A stretch of 64,000 nt of DNA, taken from Protea cynaroides (lineage: Eukaryota > Streptophyta > Magnoliopsida > Proteales > Proteaceae). The DNA is taken from assembly GCA_028583415.1 (NCBI GenBank), contig CM053267.1, positions 20,963,814 through 21,027,813 of the forward strand. The letters run 5' to 3'. The position numbers and the translations under genes were made by a program. The notes under the pieces were generated by a model. It was not told where the DNA came from. It ran no database searches and was given only the letters and a program-made list of their open reading frames with translations. Shown piece after piece: positions 47,165-57,808 of this stretch (the stretch's first letter is position 1; the number at the start of each line of letters is the position of its first letter).

Positions 47165-48780
47165 ACTCCCCCCTATTTATAAAAATTTCGTCCTCGAAAT
47201 TGTACGTACCTTCTGAATCAAATAAGTGAGGGTATTGCTTCCGCATAGCATTCTCTTCTTCCCATGTAATTTCTTCCATGTCTCTACTTCTCCAAGTGAC
47301 CTTAACATAATAGATATCTCGGTTGCGTAGTCGTTGAACCTTTCGGCTGGTGATTTCAGTTGGTATTACTTCAAATGTCAATTCATCAGTCAATTCCGGT
47401 AGATCTACTGTCAGGACGTGCATTGGGTCCTTGACATACTTCTTCAATAGGGAAATATGAAATACGTCATGCACACTTGACATAGATGGTGGTAGTGCTA
47501 ACTAGTAAGCCACTTTTCCACTCTTAGCTAAAATCTCATATGGCCCGACATATCTTGGACTTAGTTTCCCTTTCTGTCCGAACCGTTTCAATCCTCGCAT
47601 AGGCGATACCTTCAAGAATACTTTATCACCTACGGCGAACTCAAGATCTCTGCATCGAGTATCTGCATATTGCTTCTGATGGTTCTGAGCTGTTCTTACC
47701 CTTTCCTTGATAATGTCGACCACACGACAAGTCTCTTCGATAAATTCTGGCCCAACAATACTACGTTCTCCAACTTCATTCTAAAATAAAGGAGTTCGAC
47801 ACTTTCTGCCATACAGTGCTTCGTAAGGTGACATCTGTATAGTAGCCTGGTAGCTATTGTTATAAGCGAACTCGATCAGTGGTAACTTTTCATCCCATGA
47901 TCCTTTAAAGTTAATTACACATGCTCGTAGCATATCTTTTAGAATCTGAATTGTACGCTCTGACTGTCCATCTGTCTGTGGATGGAATGTAGTACTAAAC
48001 TTCAAGGTTGTACCCGTAGCCTTTTGCAATCCTTCCCAAAACTTTGAAGTAAATCGTGGATCTCTATCGGACACAATGCTCTCTGGTACACCGTGCAATC
48101 AAACAATATTATCCACATACAGCTTTGCTAAACTTTCCAGTGTATACTGAGGTCGTATCGGTATAAAGTGAGCTATCTTAGTCAGACGGTCTACAATCAC
48201 CCAAACTGCGTCAACTACTCGAGGAGTCAATGGTAATCCCACGACAAAGTCCATAGTGATGTAGTCCCATTTCCATGCTGGTTCCGATAATGGCTGTAAT
48301 AGTCCTGCGGGTCTTTGTCGTTCAGCCTTTACCTTCTGACAATTTAGGCATTGAGACATGAACTTGGCTACATCTGCTTTCATCCCTCTCCACCAATATA
48401 GTTTCTTTAGATCATGATACATTTTTGTACATGCAGGATGTATCGAATAGATGGTGGTATGGGCTTCTTTCATCAGTCGATGTCTAATATCCACACTTTC
48501 TATTTCGGGTACACATATCCTTCCCTTGTACTTCAGTACCTTCTCTTCGTCCAAGGTGAACTCAGGGTTAGTTCTACCTTTTTCGATGTCTTCTTGCACC
48601 ATTCTCAGGTAAGGGTCTAATTTGATAGCTATCTTCACTTCATCAATTATGTCCTTCAATGCAGCGAACATATTTAAAAACCGATGAATAAATCCTTGGT
48701 TGGCTGATCCATCCACTGTATCTATCACATACTGCTCGTTGCTGTGATTGAATACCATTCCGGGAGTACACATTGCTGCA
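47160..48780 (-). pseudogene. G2 integrase with chromodomain
   Basis: The HHCC zinc region is EAHTTIYSIHPACTK...CLNCQKVKAE. The core has TMDFVVGLP (D), VSDRDPRFTSKFW (D) and DGQSERTIQ (E). The tail contains GPYEILAKSGKVAY, the VHDVFHISLLKKYV motif and a chromodomain (ITSRKVQRLRNRDIYYVKV then WRSRDMEEITWEEENAMR). Such chromodomains can guide integration into marked chromatin. Three in-frame stops (after DNIV, after TPLF, after KVAY) sit where Arg, Trp and Gln are expected. Confidence 0.9.
47165..47177 (-). promoter_or_regulatory. G2 polypurine tract
   Basis: Atagggggga on the minus strand, two bases before the 3' LTR. Confidence 0.8.
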
Positions 48781-48789
48781 GTTGTGCTA

Positions 48790-49320
48790 ACCTCTCCTTG
48801 AAATTTTATCATTGCCTTTCTGCTCAACGCATCTGCTACTACATTAGCTTTCCCCGGATGATACTGGATATCACAATCATAGTCTTTCAGTAGTTCCAGC
48901 CATCTTCTTTGTCTCATATTCAACTCCTTCTGATTAAATAAATAAGTAAAACTTTTATGGTCCGACTTAATCTGAAACTTCTCTCCGTATAGGTAATGTC
49001 TCCATATCTTGACAGCATGTAGAACTGCTGCTAGCTCCAAATCATGAGTGGGATAGTTTTTCTCATGTGTCTTCAACTGTCTTGAGGCATAAGCAATTAC
49101 TTGTTCTCCTTGCATAAGCACACATCCTAATCCCAGTCCTGACGCATCAGTGTACAGGGTAAGTGGCTGTCCTGGGACAAGAATAGTCAAAATCGGAGCG
49201 GATATCAACCTGGTCTTCAATGTCTGGAAGCTCTTTTCACATTTATCTGTCCACACAAACTTTTCACCTTTCTTAGTCAAACTGGTGAGGTACGGCAATC
49301 CGGGAATAGTCTTCCACAAA
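48790..49320 (-). pseudogene. G2 RNase H
   Basis: LTLYTDASGLGLGCVLMQGE (catalytic D in TDAS), then AYASRQLKTHEKNYPTHDLE, LAAVLHAVKIWRHYLYG, SDHKSFTYLFNQKELNMRQR and GKANVVADALSRK. It is open over this span; the lesion is a frameshift at the RT junction near 49290. Confidence 0.9.
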
Positions 49321-49952
49321 TCTCCGATAATAACCAGCGAGACCCAGAAAACTTCTAATTTCTGCAACGCTCTTTGGTGCTTCCCACTTTACAATAGCCT
49401 CGATCTTGCTGGGGTCTACTTTGATTCCTTCAACAGATACTACATGGCCTAGGAAGGCGACTTCACTTAGCCAAAACTTACACTTGATAAATTTGGCATA
49501 TAGCTTCTCTTTCCTTAAATGTTGTAGGGCGGCGTTTAGGTTCTTAATATGGGTTTCTTTGTCCTTGGAATATACCAATATATCATCAATAAATACAATA
49601 ACCGACGTATCCAACATATCGTGGAAAACCCAGTTCATAAGTTCCATGAAAGTTGCTGGTGCGTTTGTTAATCCAAAAGACATGACCAAGAATTCATAAT
49701 GTCCATATCTGGTCCTGAAAGCTATCTTAGGAATATCACCATCTTTAATCTGCAGCTGATGGTAGCCTGATCGAAGATCGATCTTAGAAAATACTTTTTC
49801 TCCTTGCAACTGATCGAATAAGTCATCGATCCTAGGTAGTGGATATCGATTATTTATTGTCAGCTTGTTCAACTCCCGATAGTCGATACATAATCGAACG
49901 CTACCGTCCTTCTTTACGAACAATACTAGCGCTCCCCATGGTGATATACTGG
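49273..49952 (-). pseudogene. G2 reverse transcriptase
   Basis: FVKKDGSVRLCIDYRELNKL, PLPRIDDLFDQLQG, FSKIDLRSGYHQLQI, SFGLTNAPATFMELMNWVFH and the active site VIVFIDDILVYS, then EVAFLGHVVSVEGI and LGLAGYYRRFVEDYSRIA. All seven RT blocks are present. A stop lies just upstream (after DKGYI), where the text would normally continue into PSISPWGA. Confidence 0.92.
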
Positions 49953-49953
49953 G

Positions 49954-50640
49954 TCAAATATAACCCTTGTCTAGCAGTTCCTGTAGTTGCACTTTCAATT
50001 CCTTCAGTTCAGTAGGAGCCATTCTATAAGGTGTTTTTGATACTGGTGTGGCTCCAGGTATAAGGTCTATCACAAACTCTATGGCTCTGTCGGGTGGTAA
50101 TCCTGGTAATTCCTCCAAAAATACGTCGGGATAGTCCCGCACAACATCAATATCTTCCATTCGTGGTGCTTCCTTGGTTAGGTCGACCACTGATACTAAA
50201 TACCCGACTGCCCCCTTCTCAAGGCATTTTTTAGCCTTTAGTGCTGAGAGTATGAGCTTGCGTTTACGGGGAAGTTTGGTTCCCGTAAAACTGAATTCTG
50301 CTCCTTCTTTGTCTTTAAATGTTAATTTCTTTTCGGCGCATATTAGGTTCGCAGAATACCGAGCTAACCAGTCCATTCCTAAGATGACGTCAAAGTCTGT
50401 CATCCCAAGTTGGATCAAGGTTGCATCTAAGGTTTTCTCGCCAATGAGAACTGGGCATGGCCCATAACCTTTCTCTAATTCCACTTCTAACCCCATCGGT
50501 GATCGTACAAGTAGTTTTTAGTCCAATGTTTTGATGGGTAAGTTCAGCTTCTTTCCAAACGACACAGATATAAAGGAATGAGTAGCTCCTAAATCAAAGA
50601 GTACTCTGGCGGGTATGCCATTTATAGGTACGGTACCTGT
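49954..50640 (-). pseudogene. G2 aspartic protease
   Basis: The active site reads FDLGATHSFIS where gypsy proteases have D-S/T-G (near 50588-50600), so the catalytic Ser/Thr is Leu. One stop follows at about 50519. Downstream are LGMTDFDVILGMDWLARY and the protease-RT linker VVRDYPDVFLEELPGLPPDR. Confidence 0.85.
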
Positions 50641-51967
50641 GATTTATTTAACTTAGTTTACATGCTCATACAATGTAATACAACTTTAAAGGTTTCGGTC
50701 ATACCTGTGACCACATCGGGTGATGCGGCAGCATCCTCAGATGTAACAGCATATACTCGTCCTTGATGTAAGTGCTTCTTGGGCTTAGGACACTCCCTTG
50801 CCATATGTCCCGTTTGGCTGCAGTTATAACATCTCAGACCTTTAGAATTTGGCTTTGGTTGCTGTTGAGTTACTGGGGTAGTCTTGGATGCAGTAGTAAA
50901 GCCTTGAGCACGGAAGGGTTTAAATGTCTTGTTGTGTCCTCCGTTATAAGCATTTCCAGCTGGCCTTTTTATGCCTCTGTTCTATGTAAAGTAACTTTCC
51001 TTCTGGCTCGATTCTATAACTCGAGCAATTTGGACAGCTTCATTATATATCTTCTTTTCCTAACCCAGAACGTGCTATCTGATGCTTCCTCTAAGTCTCG
51101 TGACAAACCTACGGGTCTTAATGTCTTCTTCTTGCATACTAAGTGGTGCAAAGAAAAACAGCTCCTCATAATGTTGTTGATATGCATCCATGGACATCTG
51201 GCCCTGATATAAACTCAGGAACTCTTTCTCCATAGAATCTCTGAAGCTTCGGGGAAAATACTTCTCAAAGAAAGCTTCTTTATAAATTGCCCAAGTCAAT
51301 AGGGTGTGCTTGGTCAATAGATAGGCCCTAGTAGATTTCCACCAATGATGTGCATCGCCTTTTAACATGAAGGTGGCACATAGTACCTTTTCTTCTTCTG
51401 TAATAGTCATCATAAGAAAGTTTTTCTCCATCTCGTCGATCCAATGTGCTGGCATAAAGGATCGGACGGTTTACCGTTAAGCTCCTTGGGCTTCATCTTC
51501 AATAATCTCTCAACCAGTCGAGAGTGATCCATCTGATTTTGGGGGTATGCCCCAAACATAGGTTGTGGGTACTGATAATGAACCTGAGCTGCTTCTGGAC
51601 CTGGTACTGGAATCTGTGTAGCTGGTATTTGAGGTGTTTGAGGTGCTGGGTGGTTACCCACCGGTGCTGCACTGGCTTGTCCAGTCTGCATAGGTGTAGC
51701 ATGTGCGGCCTGAAACATAATCCCTATTGCAACTTGCATTTGAGCCTGTGCGTGTTGCATTTGTTGCAGCTGCTGTGCTAAGTTCATCACCATGGTTGCT
51801 AACTCCGGTGGTGGGGGTGGCAAGTTTGTAGGATTCTCCTGAACCGGATTTTCTGGTGGTGCACCCTGTGGATTTCCCTATGCATATATATTTTCTTGAC
51901 TAGTTTCCTCCACAAGTGGTGGTGGAACTGCATTTCGGCTCTGCCTGGTTACTCTACGCCCAAACAT
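50640..51967 (-). pseudogene. G2 gag
   Basis: The start at 51965-51967 gives MFGRRVTRQSRNAVPPPLVE, an early stop near 51880, a PPPPPELATMVMNLAQQLQQ segment, then HWIDEMEKNFLMMTITEEEK, WWKSTRAYLLTKHTLLTWA and EAFFEKYFPRSFRDSMEKEF. The zinc knuckle CYNCSQTGHMAREC lies near 50780-50835. A frameshift lies near 51450 and another near 51070. Confidence 0.87.
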
Positions 51968-52107
51968 ATTTTCTTCTGAGAATGGGGGTGCCTGAAAATC
52001 ATCAAAATACGTGAGACAATCATGTATACTTCATGTAGGCACACTAACCGATATAAACTTTCAAAATTTTCAGCTCACTATATGAAAATTACTGTCTTTT
52101 CTATGCA

Positions 52108-52322
52108 GGGTCGATGGTGGGGGTCGATGATATGTCCGACCCTCAGTATTCGACCCTGGGAATAACCTGTTCTTCCCGAGAGCTGGGGGTCGATATGGGG
52201 GTCGATGGGTGTCCGACCCCCTGGTCCGACCCCTAGTTTTCTGTCAGATTCTCGAGAGCTGGGGGTCGATATGGGGGTCGGTATGGGGGTCGATGATCCT
52301 GGTCGAATTGTCCGACCCCCAG
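52108..52322. promoter_or_regulatory. GGGGTCGA motif cluster in the G2 leader
   Basis: Some ten copies of GGGGTCGA/GGGGTCGG or the reverse complement TCCGACCCC occur within 215 bp, the same words as in both G2 LTR clusters. It lies upstream of the antisense gene's predicted first exon. No clear TATA box is visible here; ttttaaga near 52337 is only a weak candidate. Confidence 0.65.
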
Positions 52323-52476
52323 ACCAAAAATCAGACTTTTAAGATCCGATTCTGGGTTCATTTCCCATCATTTCTTCCCCGTTTCGACTCGTCTCTCACC
52401 TCTGAGTTGCTACAGTGCCACTCCGCTGTATTGATCATTTTGGTTTCGTGTTTCGACGTCCACATCACTCCTACAG

Positions 52477-52922
52477 GTATGTTTTCTCATTTTTACCTGT
52501 TTTTTGGTTTCCATTTCTAGGTTTTTACCCATTTAACTTGTATTTTTTTCAAATTCAACTTTTTCCAATCGTAAAAATTTGATTTTTATTGGGGGCTTTT
52601 GTTATTGGTGTCTCAAGAAATGAAAGCCCTCAAAAAGTTTTAAGTTTCATCGGTTGGTTATCGAGAAACTTGAATTTTTTCTCTTTTTGCCCTAATTTGT
52701 CGAAATTTTTGATTTCTCACAATTTCTTCAAATTGGATCCCATTAGTTAGAATTTCCTACTGTTTGAGTGTTGTAGGATATGTTAGAACCTATGTAAGTC
52801 CTCCTGCCCACATGTATGGGTGACAAGTGAGGCTTTGGCCAACTTACGTCGTTATAATGTCAAAATTTTGGCTTTTCTACCCTACTAACGTACTATCTGT
52901 CTTTCTTTCTTATTTGCAAATA
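52477..52922 (+). other. Predicted 5'-UTR intron of the G2 antisense gene, acceptor lost
   Basis: The donor ACAG|GTATGT at 52477 is near-consensus. TACTAAC occurs at about 52883-52889, followed by a pyrimidine tract. At the place where G1 has TTGCAG before its ATG, G2 reads TTGCAAAT, so the AG is gone by one G-to-A change and another acceptor would be needed. Confidence 0.45.
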
Positions 52923-52924
52923 TC

Positions 52925-54340
52925 ATGGCTCGTACCAAAGTACCTAGAGTTCGTGATCCTCTTCGTTTCCGTTCCAACGAATCCGAGGCATAGTATGCCC
53001 ACTTCGCTCGCAAGAAAGTAGAGGGTGGTCGTAAGGTGAACTTGGCTGAGTTAGCCCTGTTCAATGTAGAGAGGGTGTTTGGTGATATGGGATGGCTCCC
53101 TGTCATCACTTACGACGCTTGCACCTGTCCGGACTTGGTACGCCAGTTCTATTGTAACCTCCAGGTGGTGGGGAATTACAATGATGTCGAGAGGGGTCAT
53201 GAGCTGCGCATCACAAGCTATGTCAAAGGGATGAACATTTCATTCGATTATCGACAGCTAGCCGACCTACTGGGCATTTCCTATGATGGCCCCATGGTTT
53301 ACTGTGCTCCTGGAGAGCACCAGTTCTCCTCCACCGAGATGAGGGCTGAGATTGATAATCAGCTTTTACGACCTGATCGTTGGCAGATGAGGGCATGCTA
53401 TATGCGTCCAGCTCCACGGGTATATTGCAAGATTATTCAGCATAATCTGATCCCGCAGAGTGGCCATTATGAGAGGGTTTCTCAGCTAACCCAGTATCTG
53501 CTGTACAACATTTGCACTAGACAGCCCGTCTACCTTCCGTACATCATTATGCGTACTATGATCATTGCTACATTGCCCAGTCACACTGGCAACCTCCCGT
53601 ACGGACGTATGATCACTGTTCTGCTTACCCACCTGGGGGTTGATTTATTGGATGAGAAGATTCAGGAGAAGTCCTTCTCATCGCCTCTAGATTGGGAGGC
53701 TATTTGCAAGATGGGCATGCAGGATGCTCAGGTCAGTGATGAGGAGAGGAACGCGATGGTGCGCCCTCGCACTCGCGTAGAGATAGCTGATGCTGAGGCA
53801 GCTGCAGCCGCTGATGGAGTTCATGCGGAGCCTGCTAATGATGATGACCGCATGTACATGGATGTAGACTCGATACCACCACCTTCACCTATGCACGCGG
53901 TTGGAGCTGGTACTTCATATGAGGCTGGTCCTTCTCATGAGGCTGGTCCCTCACACCCCCCTTCTGATATGATGGAGATGTTGCATGAGATCAGAGAGGC
54001 TCATCGCAGTTCTGATCTGAGCATGGAGGAGTTATTAGACGCTCAGCGTGTGAGAATGGATGAGCTCCTAGACACCCAGCGTACATCAGACATGAGGATG
54101 GGAGAGTTAATAGATGCACAACAGGTGAGAGTGGATGAGCTACTAGACTCCCAGCGTACATCAACCATGAGGATGGGAGAGCTCATGGAGGCTCAGCACC
54201 AGACTGATCAGCGGGTAGCCGATCTTACAGCTAGTCTGCAGACGACCCAGACTCAGATAGCCTGGTTGACTAGAGTCTACATTGAGGACTATGACAGAGA
54301 TCGTGAGGCGCCGCCTCCTCCTTTGCCTCCAGCTTCATGA
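52925..54340 (+). CDS. Antisense accessory gene of chromovirus G2
   Basis: The open frame is 434 codons from 53036. The family's start is probably 52925 (MARTKVPRVRDPLRFRSN), with a TAG at 52991-52993 between, so the full-length form is interrupted. The N-terminal 220 residues form a folded-looking domain (TYDACTCPDLVRQFYCNLQV, SYVKGMNISFDYRQL, HNLIPQSGHYERV, LPYGRMITVLLTHLGVDLL). From memory it resembles the 'putative plant transposon protein' family, of unknown function. Then come an acidic/Ser-Pro spacer, a coiled coil with a 25-residue tandem repeat (starting MEELLDAQ and MGELIDAQ) and a PPPPLPP tail. It runs opposite to gag-pol, in the leader. No enzymatic motif is visible. Confidence 0.78.
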
Positions 54341-54369
54341 TTGTATCTTTTCTCTTTCTTTGTACTACA

Positions 54370-54399
54370 GAGTAACTGTCCGGGTTGTGGACTGTACTC
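54370..54399. ncRNA. Conserved hairpin, G2 copy
   Basis: 30 nt: outer stem GAGTA/TACTC, a bulged A, inner stem GTCC/GGAC and loop gggttgt, beginning 30 nt after the antisense gene's stop. It corresponds to the four hairpins of G1. Confidence 0.6.
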
Positions 54400-54605
54400 T
54401 GTTTTAGCTATGTATATACGTCTGTTTCTTTCACATTGTATTTAAATTTGTTCTTCCATTAATAGATGCGTTATTCTCTTTTAAATTTGATCTCAAACAT
54501 CACTTGTGCTTATAATGTGTTAGTATTACTGTTTTTTACTTTTATCCTATCTCAGTTTACAATTTGTCATGAATGTGTGCTAGTTCAGTGGACAAGGCCT
54601 AAGAT

Positions 54606-54617
54606 GCTCTGATACCA
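54606..54617 (-). promoter_or_regulatory. G2 primer-binding site
   Basis: TGGTATCAGAGC on the minus strand, three bases from the 5' LTR, complementary to initiator tRNA-Met. Confidence 0.9.
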
Positions 54618-54620
54618 AGT

Positions 54621-56884
54621 TGTCACACCCCAATTCTGCTCTATCCAGAATGGTGTGATGAACAGCTAACAAATCAACGGTTCAACTAGGATCTCGAGTA
54701 GGCTATATCCGTTTTAACTAAACCCCATACATCCATATTCATAATCAGAGAAAATACACAATAGCGGAAGTCTTATAATAAAATGAACTGAGAATCTACT
54801 GTGATATTAATATTTAAATAAAAAATTATTTTGTATCAATTGAGACATAAATAAATATCAAATACATGTCCATAACAAATCCAAGTAAAGAAAACTAGAA
54901 AATATCTAATCAAATACGCATGAGTTGCACTTGCAAGAGGAGTCATGTGTATCCACTTCCTCTTCCACTTCCATCGCCGCCACGTTCCCATACACTGGAG
55001 CATTTACAAAATCTTCAACAGTCGTACCTGCATCATTAACTAAAAATATTCGACGTCGAAAGGGTGAGCACACATCACGGCTCAGTGAGCAAATAAAACA
55101 ATACAACAATACATATGCATGCAGTCAAATCATATCTTTGGTCTGGTTTAAAGTTTGCACTGTGCTATAGAAAGGACAGGTGGCCGCCGCACCTCTATAC
55201 ACGAGTGTGTGGAAATGCCCAATGAAAACGGCACCGTCGCCCCACATGCACCCAGAATGGCACAATATACACCCCATGAAGAACGGTCATGGCTGTACCG
55301 GTTGATACCATACCAACAAATAAACCCCTGCTGGCTAGGGTTGCAAATTGGGCTCACAACTAACCAATCCTAATGCCAAACAGTGTATCCAAGGCCTCAC
55401 CCCAGCATCCCTCAGAACATTCATAGAGATAGAGCTAAGGGCCCCCGGTAGAGTCAGAGACTACAAGGACCGAGACCACCTCCCCTGATACTCTACGACA
55501 TAATAGTTCTGCTAAGGTAATGGCGATACTACGACATCAGTAGACATGACTTGACTAGACCATGGCATAATATACACCCCATGAAGAACGGTCATGGCTG
55601 TACCAGTTGATACCACCCCTACCCGCACCATATACACTGGCCAAACACAAACATTTACATGCCTATTCCTATCATCATTATCGTCATGTTATAAACAATA
55701 AAGTAAATATGCATGAACAAATAATAAAAATATTGGATGACATGTTGAATGCACATACAAACATACACGCATAGAATCAATATGGCATTGGACTCAAGAA
55801 ATAAAACAGTTTAGTACTAACCAATTAGTTTAAGTCTTGTTCTCTCACCTTAGTTTGCTAATAGATCCTCTTTCAAGCTTTAGAATCACCTTTACAATGT
55901 TATTATATTGCTAGAAAACCTAACAAAGTCGATAGAATTTAATTAAAATTAATTTTGAATTTAAAAACCATACTGTTAACTGGGGGTCGGAGATAGGGTC
56001 GGAGTCATGATCGACCCCTGGTGCGACCCCCCTATTCTAGACTTCCCGAACACTGGGGGTCGATGTCAGGGTCTGGTAGGGTCGATTGGCCATCGACCCC
56101 CCTGTGCGATCCCCTGAGGGTTTTGTTGATTTTTCTGCTTTCAGTCCATTCTTCGTGTTTGGGGTCCTATGGCTTGTTACTATAGTCCCTATTACACATG
56201 TTCTATGGCCTTGAACCATGATTCATTCACCTAAATGGCTTTCATGACTTCCCCATGGTTTTTCATGAAAACTTAACCATGGGTTGATGGTTTGGGATTC
56301 TCCGAGATCATACTCTCTTCATTACCTAACCTAAGGTCTGTAGAAACTCATGGAATTAGTATCCATACCTGAGAAGAATACTCCTTCTCTACAACTCTTC
56401 TCCTTTTTGCATTCATCTCTTCCTTGCATCTCTTCTTCTTTTCTTCCTTCTCTTCTCTTTTTCTCAACCCAATTAGGGTTGTAAAAAGAGTGAAAGAGGC
56501 TTAGGGACGTCCTATTTATAGAGTAAAAACTCCTAAAATAAGTCCCATTTGAGTTTAGGAAAGAATCCAATCGGAATTAAGAAACATTCCTAATTTCTGT
56601 TTCTGGCGGCAACTGGGGGTCGATGAGGGGGTCGATGATCCCGTCGACCCCTAACTCCTAAAGTGTCCGACCCCCTCTATAATACAGGGGGTCTGACCTT
56701 CTGTCTTGGGGGTCCGACCCTCCCTTGCTGGGTATGCGACCTTCCCCTTAATTTAAGTGTTTTTGGGTCGATTTGATACCTAGGATCACGATCTCCTTCA
56801 CGCCCTTGGTCCATTTGGCTCGACCATGATGGGTAAACCTGATTCAAGGTGGTAAGACCGGGTTAGTTTGATACGGGTCTTACA
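54621..56884 (-). repeat. G2 5' LTR
   Basis: 2264 bp, the partner of 44915-47164. TATA box 56513-56520. Motif clusters at 56615-56770 and 55980-56110. Confidence 0.93.
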
Positions 56885-57808
56885 CTGAGAGTCCTCAGTA
56901 AACTGGTGCACCACAACATCCTCCCTCGAGCTGGGCACCGGGAGGAGCTGAACCACTTTGGTATATATGTAACCTACAATCCTTTCATGGAGCATCCACT
57001 ATGTCTTCTCCACCTCATCCTATGCACCATCATCCACACCTCTCAGCACCTGGGTAGTAAGGGGAAGTTCTCTTACGGTCGCGTGATGACTCCCATCTTT
57101 GCTAGTGCTGGGGTGGTTTTAGAGGGGGAGGCCGTAGATAATGACTTAGAGTCACCTGATTTTTGGCTGGGACTCCATTGTATGGATGAAACTTGTCGAT
57201 ATCGTTATGTCAGACCCGGAGCTCAAGGCATGGCCTAGACCCCCAAGAATGGGATGTCCTTCAGGACGCATAGCTATTGCCAAGGCCGATACCGATACAG
57301 AAGTCGACACCAGCTATGGGATACAAGAAGTGGATCCCAAGACCGAGCCAACCGTCAGTAGCGAGAGTGAGGAGGACCCAGATGACAGCGAGGGTAATGA
57401 TGGCTCTGATATTGACAATGATAGTGATGATGATGGTGATGATGAGGGGGACTCCATGGAGGAGGACACAACTCCCAAGGTACTGGGACTTCCTTTAGCC
57501 GTTGGGGCTTCTAGGCCCTACAGTCCCATAGTTCAGGTGCATGATGTCTTGAGACTGATGCAGTAGGACCTAGATAAACAACAAAAGGGGCAAGAGGTGA
57601 TCGTTGCTGCAAAGGTGACTCTCATTACCCCATTGAAAGACGTGGTCATCGACATGGGCTACATTAGGGATGCTATGATAACTGCTGGGCACTTGAATCA
57701 TTATGTCAAGCATAGGCCTCCACCTCCAGCAGACTAATAGGGTTGATTCCCACCCCCTTTGGTTTTTTAACATCTCATCTATGTACAGTCGGCCCTTTTT
57801 GTGTTTAC

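Larger units (their letters stand above)
44915..56884 (-). mobile_element. Tekay-like chromovirus G2 with antisense gene
   Basis: LTRs 44915-47164 (2250 bp) and 54621-56884 (2264 bp); perfect target duplication ctgag (44910-44914 and 56885-56889) inside G1 antisense copy 2. Gag, protease, RT, RNase H, integrase and a C-terminal chromodomain run in order on the minus strand; an antisense gene lies in the 2.65-kb leader. By eye about 9 differences in the first 190 bp of the LTRs. Few lesions interrupt pol, so this is the youngest complete element of the window. Confidence 0.93.
44407..57737 (+). pseudogene. G1 antisense accessory gene, copy 2, split by G2
   Basis: The first part (44407-44914) shows YNSKVEAGRYMVFNMLVWFV, GEWRLTSKVKGMDISLDMVS and LKIRKALI with stops and frameshifts. 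G2 interrupts it at ctgag. The second part (56885-57737) gives HHNILPRAGHREELNHFGIY, SKGKFSYGRVMTPIFASAGV, an acidic Asp/Glu/Ser run (about 57355-57475), a stop at 57567-57569, and the end QKGQEVIVAAKVTLITPLKD to YVKHRPPPPAD. Acidic spacer, helical stretch and proline-rich tail follow the same plan as the G2 gene. Confidence 0.75.
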
